A DNA stretch of 64,000 bases, from assembly GCF_019603315.1 (NCBI RefSeq), contig NZ_CP080649.1, positions 1,193,501 to 1,257,500 on the forward strand. Direction: 5' to 3'. The translations under genes were made by a program, and so were the position numbers. Under the pieces are notes generated by a model. It was not told where the DNA came from. It saw only the letters and a list, made by a program, of their open reading frames with translations, and searched no databases. Within the stretch, counting starts at the first letter, position 1, and each line of letters begins with the position of its first letter. Of the stretch, positions 8,722-16,691 are shown piece by piece. The stretch is from Ruficoccus sp. ZRK36. GTDB taxonomy: Bacteria > Verrucomicrobiota > Verrucomicrobiia > Opitutales > Cerasicoccaceae.

Positions 8722-10119
8722 ATGCTCCCTACTCATCAGTTGCTTGGGGCTGTCGCCTCGGCTTGCCTTGTTGCGTGTCTTGGACAGGCCGGGGCGGCAG
8801 AAATTAGCGTGGATACGGCTGGGGCACTGCAGTCTGCAGTGTCTCAGGCGGCTCCCGGCGATGTCATTATTGTCGCACCGGGCGAATACAAGCAGACCTT
8901 GCGGCTGAAGGGGCGCGGAACCGAAGAGGCCAGAGTCACCGTGCGTGCGGAGAGTCCGGGGGAAGTGACGCTGAACGCGCCCGTACTGCTCACGGGCACA
9001 TACCTCAGCCTGGAGGGGTTCGACTTCGGCGAAAAGAGTCGCCTGGAGTTCACCGAGGGGACAGGGCACCGCGTGTGGGGTTGCCGCTTCGATGCTCTTC
9101 AGGCGGGGCACTGGGTGCGGTTCAACGACGAGGCCACGCACTGCGAGATCGGGTATTGCTCATTCACCAACGACAACAACGCCGGGGAAAAGAGCAATCA
9201 GCAGATCGTGCAGATCAAGCGGAGCGATGCCACCGGGCCTGATTATCATCGTATCCACCACAACTACTTCGCGAATGTCTCCCCGGGTGAAACGAACAAC
9301 GGCTTTGAGACCATCCAGGTTCATCAGGGGACGGTCGGGGCGCTGGGCAGCTCACATACCGTTATCGAGAAAAACGTGTTTGAGGCCTGCAATGGCGAGG
9401 CCGAGATGATCTCCATCAAGTGCTCGGATAATGTCATCCGCGATAACCTGATCATTGCCTGTCGTGGGAGCATCGTGCTGCGTAAGGGGACGGGAAACCT
9501 CGTCGAAGGTAATGTCTTCATCGGTGATCATGGCAAGGGCACGGGCGGTGTCCGTTTTCGCGGGGATGATCAGGTCGTGATCAATAACTTTTTCTACCAG
9601 CTCGCCTACAGTGCGATAGCTTTGCACAACGGTGATGCGGGCAACTACTATGAGCCTGTGACCCGGGCGACCGTGGCCTTTAACACGATCGTGGACTGCG
9701 GGCGTGTGCTCAATATCGGCATCCGTCACCCGAAGCATGACTCCAGCATTCTGCCGACGGGGGTCGTCTTCGCTAACAACATCATCGTGGGAGTGGGCGC
9801 ACAGATTTATGATCCGGATGGCGCGATGTCTACCTGGACGCTTGAGGGAAACATCGCCTATGGCATGTCCCCCGAGCTTATCACCTTGCCTGGGTTTACG
9901 GTTGTTGATCCCGAGCTTGTTTTACTGTCATCGGGCATTCTCGCCCCAGCAGAGGGCAGCCCGGCGATTGGCCAGGCGCAGGGAGACTTTCCGCAGGTGA
10001 CTATCGATATCTTTGGTAATCCGCGCCCCGAAACGGGCAAGACGATTGGCGCTGTCGAGCAGGCCGTACCCGAGCTGCCCGTGTCGCGCAGCATGGTTGG
10101 CCCCAACGCTCTCCCGTAA
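8722..10119 (+). CDS. Polysaccharide lyase family 6 (alginate lyase/chondroitinase B-like)
   Basis: A 465-residue exported right-handed beta-helix lyase that cleaves uronate-containing polysaccharides by beta-elimination. A signal peptide ends near GQAGA (residue 26). The family opening GALQSAVSQAAPGDVIIVAPG is present. The catalytic region is intact: NGEAEMISIKCSDNVIRDN carries the Lys base of PL6, and GTGGVRFRGDDQVVINNFF carries the Arg acid. The Ca-binding acidic residues of chondroitinase B lie in the same stretch (Asn-Gly-Glu-Ala-Glu). Substrate cannot be read directly; alginate or poly-MG is the commonest PL6 substrate, dermatan sulfate the alternative. It follows the PEP-CTERM gene by 51 bases and precedes the fusion gene. 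There is no visible surface anchor, so it is probably periplasmic or released. Confidence 0.9.
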   Translation: MLPTHQLLGAVASACLVACLGQAGAAEISVDTAGALQSAVSQAAPGDVIIVAPGEYKQTLRLKGRGTEEARVTVRAESPGEVTLNAPVLLTGTYLSLEGFDFGEKSRLEFTEGTGHRVWGCRFDALQAGHWVRFNDEATHCEIGYCSFTNDNNAGEKSNQQIVQIKRSDATGPDYHRIHHNYFANVSPGETNNGFETIQVHQGTVGALGSSHTVIEKNVFEACNGEAEMISIKCSDNVIRDNLIIACRGSIVLRKGTGNLVEGNVFIGDHGKGTGGVRFRGDDQVVINNFFYQLAYSAIALHNGDAGNYYEPVTRATVAFNTIVDCGRVLNIGIRHPKHDSSILPTGVVFANNIIVGVGAQIYDPDGAMSTWTLEGNIAYGMSPELITLPGFTVVDPELVLLSSGILAPAEGSPAIGQAQGDFPQVTIDIFGNPRPETGKTIGAVEQAVPELPVSRSMVGPNALP

Positions 10120-10436
10120 GATATCTAAGGATCGAGGCCCCACTATGTGCGATGCCGCGGTGGCGGGAGCTTTTCTCCTGCCGTATCATCATGTGCAGTT
10201 CAGGAGTCCGTGCGTTGTGTTGGCGTTGGCTCTGGTAGTTGCAGATTCATCAGCATGAGTTTCGGGCCGATTGTCTTTTATCAGATCCCGATACTAGAGT
10301 TCGTGCATGGTGAGAGATCGTTATCGTCTGTGCGCTGTAGCAAGCGCATCTCGTCGATAGTGGGAGGCTTACAGGGCTTTGTTTTCGGGTGTGGACTTGG
10401 GTGTTTGTTTTTCAATCAACCCCCAATCCAAGAATC
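10120..10436 (+). other. Intergenic region upstream of the fusion gene
   Basis: This 317-base gap between the PL6 lyase and the fusion gene has no convincing ORF; an in-frame extension of the fusion gene from 10389 lacks coding character. I see no terminator hairpin with a T-tract. Its length suggests the fusion gene has its own promoter, but no strong -35/-10 pair stands out. Confidence 0.35.
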
Positions 10437-12425
10437 ATGATGAAGTTACTATGTTTGATTACCCTCGTTGCATCCGCCTTTGTTTCCACTGTCAGCCTGA
10501 GAGCCCACATCCTCTATGCGGATGATTTTTCTTCGGCTGATTTGAGCGGATATAATGCCTCTCCCAGCACAGGCACCGCGGATAACGGAGCGCAACTCGT
10601 CGATGTTCAGGCGCTTCTACCGAACTCATTATCGGCGAATGCCGTCCGGCTTTATGATCTCAGTTCCAGTGCTGCGACATCCTTTACGAAAGACTATTCA
10701 GTCATCGCCTCGACGCAGTTGGTCCAGTTGTTTCAGTTCAATGTCGCGCTGTCCGATGATACGTCGAGCGCGGGCGTGTTCAGTTTCCGTGTGGCGAACC
10801 CTGGAGGGAACATAAGCTCGAAGTACAACTGCCCCTTTGATGTGCAGCTGCGGATGTCCAACGGTACGATCTATGTCTACGGGGCGACCAGTGCTGGCTA
10901 TATCAACAAGCTCAATGCTGATGGCACTTTGATCTCGGTCTATACCAACAGCAGCACCGACACCGTGGTGATCGAGAACACCGTGGTGATCGAGAACACT
11001 GTGGTGGGAGGCACACTGACGCTGGAGGCGAATCACTTCGCGGTCTATGCCGGCGGAGCTCTGCTGGGGATATTTGAATACCTCACCAACTCAAGCTTCG
11101 TGCCCGCCAATGGTATCGGTCTGTTCGGGTTCACCAGTGCCAGCACCAGCAATGGCGGCGATATCATGATCGATAACATCGAGGTCATCAGCATTCCGGA
11201 GACATACGCGCTTCCCGCAGGCATCATGGAGGAGGCGCTTCACCTGGAGGCTCCGTATTGGCAGTTCCAGCCTGCACAGCGCTCTCACAAACTTGGTGAG
11301 ACCCATGCGCTCTACGCCCTCTGCCTGGAGGCGTACCTGGAGCAGGAGAATGGCCGCACACCGTACCCTCGGCTGGTGGAGATCATCCACGAGCGCTTCC
11401 GCTCCGTGATGGCCGGAGGTAATGAGCCGGAGTGTCAGGGCGGGCTGGGTGGTTGGTCGCATGGCCCCTTTGCCTGGTCGCTGGCATTCGCGCGCAGGAC
11501 ACCGCAGGTCTGGTCTGCCTTCAGCGCCAGTGATAAGGCCAAGGCGGACCTGCTGATGGAGGCGCTGGCTGTGGCCGCTTCTTTTACCCTGGAGGATGAT
11601 AACGACTACCGCGTGACGGCGGAGGGCGACCGAAATACCCGCAAGACGTGGAACCCGAACCACGTCGAGGGCTATGTGGGAGTGGCGCTGGCTGCGGCCT
11701 GGTACTTTGGCGTCGATGAGCTGAATGCCCGGCTCGTGGGCTTTGACTTTGATCCCTTCGTGCAGGATCTGAGCGCGGCAGGCTTTACAAACATCGTCGA
11801 TTGCTGGACCTATACTCCGGCCACAAAGGTGGCCTTTATGCAAGGAGGGCCCTTTATCGGTGAAGATCCAACTCTGGACTATGGAACGGGGCTTGGTGTG
11901 CGCGGCAACCATTTCACCTATAACGGCTATGAGCTTGATCAGGTCTGGGCCATTTATCTCGGGCTGGCTGAGCGGATGTTTGCACATACCGCGCAGACTG
12001 AGCATGCCGTCACGGGGATCAGCGGTCTCTATACGCACATTCTGGAGACGGATGCTATGGGAGATTTCCTGATCTCTCCCTACGAGGGCCAGGACGGCAT
12101 GTGTATGGAGTTTAAAAGCAGTAACGAGGTACTGAATGGAAGCAGCTTTCGCAGCTCACTCCACTATGTCTTCAGCGGCTTGATGCTCAACATGACCAAC
12201 GCGGTCGGCGTCTGGGCGAGCGGTGAATGGAACGCAAACGGAAGCGATATATCCGTGCTGGAGGCAAAGATGAATGTGGGGATGAACGACTTTTTCTATA
12301 AGGCTGAGCACGGCTATCTGAGCTTTGCGATGGGCGAGTCGCACGAGGAGGATTTTTTTACTGTGCAGGAGACCTTCAGCGTCTGGAACTTCGTGTCCTG
12401 CTGGTGGGCCTGCGTGAGTGGGTGA
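10437..12425 (+). CDS. Two-domain secreted protein: PEP-CTERM-type ectodomain fused to lipoprotein-type domain
   Basis: A 662-residue exported protein starting at MMKLLCLITLVASAFVSTVS (signal peptide). Residues 25 to about 260 are a paralogue of the ectodomain at 7849 (DDFSSADLSGYN, STQLVQLFQF, VYGATS, IDNIE). At the position where that protein begins its IPE anchor, this one reads ISIPETYALPAGIMEEAL and continues directly into about 400 residues that are a paralogue of the lipoprotein at 5451 (EPECQGGLGGWSHG, DDNDYR, WNPNHVEGYV, GFTNIV, GLYTHIL). The hydrophobic anchor is therefore replaced by a second domain, so the product should be soluble and secreted or periplasmic. An 18-base in-frame duplication lies in the first domain. 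The chemistry is unknown; the fusion supports a joint function of the two families, with binding plus catalysis the simplest model. Confidence 0.85.
   Translation: MMKLLCLITLVASAFVSTVSLRAHILYADDFSSADLSGYNASPSTGTADNGAQLVDVQALLPNSLSANAVRLYDLSSSAATSFTKDYSVIASTQLVQLFQFNVALSDDTSSAGVFSFRVANPGGNISSKYNCPFDVQLRMSNGTIYVYGATSAGYINKLNADGTLISVYTNSSTDTVVIENTVVIENTVVGGTLTLEANHFAVYAGGALLGIFEYLTNSSFVPANGIGLFGFTSASTSNGGDIMIDNIEVISIPETYALPAGIMEEALHLEAPYWQFQPAQRSHKLGETHALYALCLEAYLEQENGRTPYPRLVEIIHERFRSVMAGGNEPECQGGLGGWSHGPFAWSLAFARRTPQVWSAFSASDKAKADLLMEALAVAASFTLEDDNDYRVTAEGDRNTRKTWNPNHVEGYVGVALAAAWYFGVDELNARLVGFDFDPFVQDLSAAGFTNIVDCWTYTPATKVAFMQGGPFIGEDPTLDYGTGLGVRGNHFTYNGYELDQVWAIYLGLAERMFAHTAQTEHAVTGISGLYTHILETDAMGDFLISPYEGQDGMCMEFKSSNEVLNGSSFRSSLHYVFSGLMLNMTNAVGVWASGEWNANGSDISVLEAKMNVGMNDFFYKAEHGYLSFAMGESHEEDFFTVQETFSVWNFVSCWWACVSG
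10961..11006 (+). repeat. In-frame 18-bp tandem duplication within the fusion gene
   Basis: The unit CACCGTGGTGATCGAGAA occurs at 10961-10978 and again at 10979-10996, followed by a partial third copy (CACTGTGGTG, 10997-11006). It encodes a repeated TVVIEN. The paralogue at 7849 has no such repeat, so this is a recent slippage insertion in a surface loop. Confidence 0.9.
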
Positions 12426-12608
12426 ACCGTCCGCCTCGAGGTGAACTCAGGGTGTCGTGGTTGCTTTCGTTGGGGGCTGTGGCAAACACTAGAAGTCACT
12501 AGGATTTCTGTCCATTCGGGGCAATTTCAGGCAATCTGCATCTCCCTCGAAAAAGTCGAATTTTCGGTTCAACTGCCTATTTATCAGTAAATTAGGCTTG
12601 AAATATAA

Positions 12609-12683
12609 TGGTGCGGGCGGAGGGAGTCGAACCCTCGTCTCAAGCTTGGGAAGCTCACATAATAGCCGTTATACGACGCCCGC
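12609..12683 (-). tRNA. tRNA-Gly (anticodon CCC)
   Basis: The minus strand folds into a standard cloverleaf of 72 nt plus CCA. The acceptor stem GCGGGCG pairs with CGCCCGC, the T arm contains GGTTCGACTCC, and the anticodon stem TGAGC/GCTTG closes the loop TTCCCAA, giving anticodon CCC (Gly, GGG codons). The discriminator is A and the 3' CCA is encoded. The 3' end faces the carbohydrate island to the left, the orientation at which mobile islands usually integrate, although no integrase or attachment repeat is visible. Confidence 0.93.
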
Positions 12684-12928
12684 ATTTTACGGCTCAAAAC
12701 GACAACATAGTGATCGCGGCCTATCTGTAAAGGGCGATTGCGGCCCGTGTGAAAGAAATGCAATGGCATGCGGCTGGGGGTGTCGTTGATGATTTGCGTA
12801 AAAAAAATGCTAAGCGGGGCTATTAAAAACCCTTGTTTGAGACGGCTTTAAGACTGGCCAAGGCGGGGGGCGATCGGTAGGCTAGCGGCTTGATTTTAGC
12901 TCCTGCGGAGCATGGATACAGACGCTTT

Positions 12929-13915
12929 ATGAAGGTAAAGTTTTGGGGCACACAAGGATCATTACCGGCCAGCGTGAACGAGGAAACCGTTCGCGCAAAG
13001 GTGTTTATGGCCCTACAGGCGTCCCAGGGCTACACACTGGATTCTGCTGAGGCCATCGATGCCTTCATCGATAAAGAGCTGCCCTTCAGCGTGCGGGGCA
13101 CCTACGGGACGAACACCTCCTGTGTGCAGTTGGAGAATCCGGACGGCGATATGGTCATCCTGGATGCGGGCTCAGGCCTACGGGATCTGGGGCTGTCTCT
13201 GGTGCGCAGTGGCCAGGCGCGAAAGCCCACGACCTACCACTTCGTGATGAGCCACCTGCACTGGGATCACCTTCAGGGATTCCCGTTTTTTGTCCCGGCT
13301 TTTGTACCTGGGAACCGGATCGTCATTCACAGTTATCACCCGCAGGCCGAGGAGTGCTTCCGGCGGCAGATGTCGGGACAGTTTTTCCCCATCGAGTTCG
13401 ATCAGCTCTCGGCGGATATCAGCTTTGAGATCCGGGAGCCGTGTACGCCCTTTGAGCTGGCAGGGTTTCAGGTGAGCAGTGTGGTCCAGAATCACCCTGG
13501 TACCTCCTATGGCTATCGTTTTGAAAAGGATGGCAAGGTCCTGGTGTACTCGACGGATTCGGAGCACAAGCACGACGCCTACGAGGAGAATTATCCCTTT
13601 GTTGATTTCATCCGCGGGGCGGATTTGCTGATTTTTGACGCGCAGTACACGATGGCCGATGCCACCTTTACGAAAGCGAACTGGGGCCACTCCAGTAATG
13701 TGATCGGGGTGGAGCTGGCTGCACGCGCTCGTGTCCGCAACCTGGTGATTTTCCACCACGAGCCGACGAGTAGCGACGCGGAGTTGGAAGAATTTCTTTT
13801 CAACACGCGCATGTACTGCAATATTTACCATCAGGAAGCGGGCAGCAAACTCGGCCACGAGCGCTACCCCGAAAAGATTCTTCTCGCCTATGACGGGCTT
13901 GAGATGGACATATAG
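12929..13915 (+). CDS. MBL-fold metallo-hydrolase
   Basis: A 328-residue cytoplasmic metallo-beta-lactamase-fold hydrolase. The N-terminus MKVKFWGTQGSLPAS is typical of the phosphodiesterase/PhnP-RNase Z-like branch. Metal ligands are visible in order: MSHLHWDHLQGFPFF (the HxHxDH motif), His in VVQNHPGTSYGY, Asp in YSTDSEHKH, and His in VIFHHEPTSS. I start at the ATG at 12929 because the family N-terminus begins there; the upstream TTG at 12890 adds unrelated residues. Its stop codon is immediately followed by the ATG of the exonuclease (TAGATG), so the two are translationally linked. The substrate is unknown; a cyclic nucleotide or nucleic acid phosphodiester is the family expectation. Confidence 0.85.
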   Translation: MKVKFWGTQGSLPASVNEETVRAKVFMALQASQGYTLDSAEAIDAFIDKELPFSVRGTYGTNTSCVQLENPDGDMVILDAGSGLRDLGLSLVRSGQARKPTTYHFVMSHLHWDHLQGFPFFVPAFVPGNRIVIHSYHPQAEECFRRQMSGQFFPIEFDQLSADISFEIREPCTPFELAGFQVSSVVQNHPGTSYGYRFEKDGKVLVYSTDSEHKHDAYEENYPFVDFIRGADLLIFDAQYTMADATFTKANWGHSSNVIGVELAARARVRNLVIFHHEPTSSDAELEEFLFNTRMYCNIYHQEAGSKLGHERYPEKILLAYDGLEMDI

Positions 13916-14557
13916 ATGGTTGGAGAGGATATTGTAGCATTGGACAGCGAGACAGAGACCGAGGCGTTACCATACGCCACTAGCATTACGAAAGCAGAGA
14001 TCAACGAGCTGCCGCTCTACCGGTACGAGGGCATGATTCATCTGATCAATACCGATGAAGACGCGCGCCGTGCGGTTAAGATACTGAAGAAAGAGCCCGT
14101 GCTGGGCTTCGACACCGAGTCGCGCCCGTCCTTCCGCAAGGGGGATCACTACCTGCCCTCGCTGGTGCAGTTCGCATCGGCGACCGAGGTATACCTTTTC
14201 CAGATTGGCCAGTTCGACGGGATGGAGGCAATCAAGCCGCTGCTCAGCAGCAAGTCGATCGCCAAGGTCGGGGTAGCCCTGCACGATGATGTGAAGCGCC
14301 TGCAGGAGATCACCCCGTACAAGGACCGCAACTTTGTCGAAATCGCCACGATGACCAAGCAGCTCGAGATCACCAACACCGGGTTGCGTTCGCTAGCGGC
14401 GATATTGCTCGGCTTCCGTATCTCAAAGGGGGCGCAGGTCTCCAATTGGGCGCGGCAGAATCTCAGCCGCAGTCAGCTGACGTATGCCGCAACGGATGCG
14501 TGGGTCAGCCGCCTGCTCTATGAGAAGGCCGCCGCACTGGTCGACGATTCACAATAA
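13916..14557 (+). CDS. 3'-5' exonuclease, RNase D-like (DEDD family)
   Basis: A 213-residue protein with a single DEDDy exonuclease domain and no HRDC domain. ExoI carries the Asp and Glu (LGFDTESRPSF), ExoII the Asp in VGVALHDDVKRLQEI, and ExoIII the Tyr/Asp pair in LTYAATDAWVSRLLY. The first 45 residues are a non-catalytic leader. It probably trims RNA or DNA 3' ends in the cytoplasm. The start abuts the stop of the metallo-hydrolase gene, so both are expressed together, which suggests a shared role in nucleic-acid turnover. Closest named relatives are stand-alone RNase D-like proteins; I give no symbol because the HRDC domain is missing. Confidence 0.88.
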   Translation: MVGEDIVALDSETETEALPYATSITKAEINELPLYRYEGMIHLINTDEDARRAVKILKKEPVLGFDTESRPSFRKGDHYLPSLVQFASATEVYLFQIGQFDGMEAIKPLLSSKSIAKVGVALHDDVKRLQEITPYKDRNFVEIATMTKQLEITNTGLRSLAAILLGFRISKGAQVSNWARQNLSRSQLTYAATDAWVSRLLYEKAAALVDDSQ

Positions 14558-14584
14558 GCGTTCGCTGATTCTCCGTCCTGTCAG

Positions 14585-16291
14585 TTAAGGGCGGTTGTCG
14601 TTCATTTTCTTGCGCACACGCTTCTCCTGCTCTTCGACTTGTTTTTGAGTCAGGTCAGACTGCCAGTCTCCGGCCTGGTCGATGTGGTTGAGCTTGTGGG
14701 CCAACTCAATCGCAAAGGGGTAATAAGCCGTCTGCGCAGCGGGTGTGTCAGCGCTGATCTGGAGCAGGTTGCGCATGACGCTCAGGGATTGCTCGCTCTC
14801 ACCGATGGACTCGAGAAAGTTGCCGACCTTATAGTACAGGCCCCACTGGCTTACGGGAAGACTGTCAGGATCCAGCCATGGCTCAAGGCTACTGAGCGCC
14901 TTGGCATGGCCACCGCGCATCTCGTACTGGCGTGCGAGGGAGAGAGCCAGTGCCAGACCGGTGTGGCTGCGGTTTTGCTCAACACCGAAGATGAAAGAGT
15001 CCTCGTATTGTTTTTCGGCGCGCAGGAGCTTCATCTTGCGCAGGACGACATACTGGTCGAGTTCGTCGCCGTCTTCCATCTGCTTGATCTGGGTATCCAG
15101 GTCGACCTTGAAAGGCTGGTAGAGTGGGTCGCCGATGTAGAGGCACATCCAGCTGAGAACGGGCAGGGAGTAGTAGGCAGCCTCGCCGGCACTCATACCC
15201 TTGACCAGTCCCTCCATCAGGAGGTTGGGGCGATGGGTGAGCTGGAGGTAGGGCTCGTACACATTACCGACGGTGAGGGCGGCACCTCGCTGCACGAGGG
15301 GGGCTGTCCAGCTGCTGTCCGGGGACCGGAGCTGGCTGGCTGAGTAGCTATGGATGTGGATGGCGATGGCGCCTGGCGCGAAGCGAAACGTCGGGTCCGC
15401 AAAGGTGCCATTGATGCTCTGGGTCCACCAGCCAAAGTAAAAGGCAGCAGCGTCGGAGCGGTCTTTCCACCCCAGGAAGCTCTTCTCCTTGTTCCAGGTG
15501 ACGGGATAGCCTTCGTCTTCGACGCGTCGACCAGCCATTTCGATCCAGCGGTCTCCGTCCCCATGAGGTCCGCCCAGGTCGATGTAGCCACGGCCACGCA
15601 GCCCACTGCGCTCGGCTTCCAGTGCGGAGTCGATGCAGCCCTTTACGGCCTCGAAGCTCGGCCCGTCGAGCCGCGCTACACGCACGACACTGTCGCCGAC
15701 CAGTGGGGGCAGCTTGAGCTTGCCAAAGAGGGGGTTGCCGACGAATCCGACGATCGGGGGGTTGTTGGCCATGAGCAGCGCCAGCTCCGCGTCAACAGAA
15801 GCCCGATTGACTTTGAACTCTCTCTTTTCGGGGAGCTCCCGCGCGTGGGCCATACGCGATGCGTCTTCTTTGATTTTGACCGGCAGGCGGCACAGTACGA
15901 GGAAGTCGATATTGTTCGCGACAAGGGCGGCCTGCACCCGGCCCTCGGGGTCGGTCTGGTCCATGACCGTGCCGCTGAGCCAGTCCTTTTCCACGAGCTC
16001 TCGCCGAAGCGGATTGTAAATGGTCGAGATGAACTCATCCCACTTCACGTCCGTGCCAGTCGTCGTTTCAATCTCGATCAGGTTCTTCTCGGGGATCGCC
16101 CGCTGCTGCATGTAATACTGCGCGATTTGCAGCGAGACTGGATCGGCTGAATTCGCGACAACGACGACGCGCTCGGGTGAGACTTCGGCCTGCGTCTCAG
16201 AAAAAAGCCCAGCCAGGCTCAGGATAAGAAGAAAGCCGCACGAGGCTGCGCGACCGAATCGATGATGACGGCGGATCGTAGGATACCTCAT
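14585..16291 (-). CDS. TIGR03790 family exported protein
   Basis: A 568-residue protein with a signal peptide (RAASCGFLLILSLAGLFSETQA). The segment VVVVANSADPVSLQIAQYYM followed by RAIPEKNLIEIE is the defining start of TIGR03790, a family of uncharacterised exported proteins frequent in Verrucomicrobia, Planctomycetes and Acidobacteria. Later blocks (GRGYIDLGG; GAIAIHIHSYSASQLR; AALTVGNVYEPYL) are also family features. The last 150 residues look helical, like short TPR repeats. It is the last gene of a minus-strand run after crcB, with a 16-base gap. The function is not known; this annotation rests on recognising the family pattern. Confidence 0.8.
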   Translation of the reverse strand: MRYPTIRRHHRFGRAASCGFLLILSLAGLFSETQAEVSPERVVVVANSADPVSLQIAQYYMQQRAIPEKNLIEIETTTGTDVKWDEFISTIYNPLRRELVEKDWLSGTVMDQTDPEGRVQAALVANNIDFLVLCRLPVKIKEDASRMAHARELPEKREFKVNRASVDAELALLMANNPPIVGFVGNPLFGKLKLPPLVGDSVVRVARLDGPSFEAVKGCIDSALEAERSGLRGRGYIDLGGPHGDGDRWIEMAGRRVEDEGYPVTWNKEKSFLGWKDRSDAAAFYFGWWTQSINGTFADPTFRFAPGAIAIHIHSYSASQLRSPDSSWTAPLVQRGAALTVGNVYEPYLQLTHRPNLLMEGLVKGMSAGEAAYYSLPVLSWMCLYIGDPLYQPFKVDLDTQIKQMEDGDELDQYVVLRKMKLLRAEKQYEDSFIFGVEQNRSHTGLALALSLARQYEMRGGHAKALSSLEPWLDPDSLPVSQWGLYYKVGNFLESIGESEQSLSVMRNLLQISADTPAAQTAYYPFAIELAHKLNHIDQAGDWQSDLTQKQVEEQEKRVRKKMNDNRP

Positions 16292-16307
16292 GGGTATCCT
16301 ATAAAGG

Positions 16308-16682
16308 CTACACCCGAGCGGTAAGTCCAGCCAGTTTCAGGCCGGCTGCTACCGCCAGCAGGGTCAGCACGAGGTTGAGCGCGATATTGGCGAGGGCGCC
16401 CGCTATTTCACCTTTAGAGAACAGCGCCATCGTCTGGTAGCTGAACGTCGAGAATGTGGTCAGGGCTCCACAAAATCCGGTGGTCAACAACAGTCGCAGG
16501 TGCGGATTGATGTGGTGAAAGGCTTCCAGCCCGAAAATGAAGCCGATCAGCAGGGAGCCGAAGACATTGACCACGAGCGTGGCCCACGGGTACTCAGCGG
16601 GAATCCACAGGCTGACGACTGCGCGGCTGACGGCCCCCAGTGCGCCCCCGAGGGCGATGCAGATCAGATGCATGAAGTTCAC
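16308..16682 (-). CDS. crcB: Fluoride ion channel CrcB/FluC
   Basis: A 124-residue membrane protein with four predicted helices, the standard size for a Fluc channel that exports fluoride as a dual-topology dimer. Signature stretches are present: GGALGAVSRAVVSLWIP, TLVVNVFGSLLIGFIFG (with the pore Asn) and TTGFCGALTTFSTFSYQ (with the Phe-box and Ser/Thr track). The start is a GTG at 16682, with a GGAAGGGG Shine-Dalgarno located inside the end of the amidase gene 9 bases upstream. No fluoride riboswitch fits in that gap, so expression probably depends on the upstream infC-amidase transcript. Confidence 0.95.
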   Translation of the reverse strand: MNFMHLICIALGGALGAVSRAVVSLWIPAEYPWATLVVNVFGSLLIGFIFGLEAFHHINPHLRLLLTTGFCGALTTFSTFSYQTMALFSKGEIAGALANIALNLVLTLLAVAAGLKLAGLTARV

Positions 16683-16691
16683 GGCGAATAT

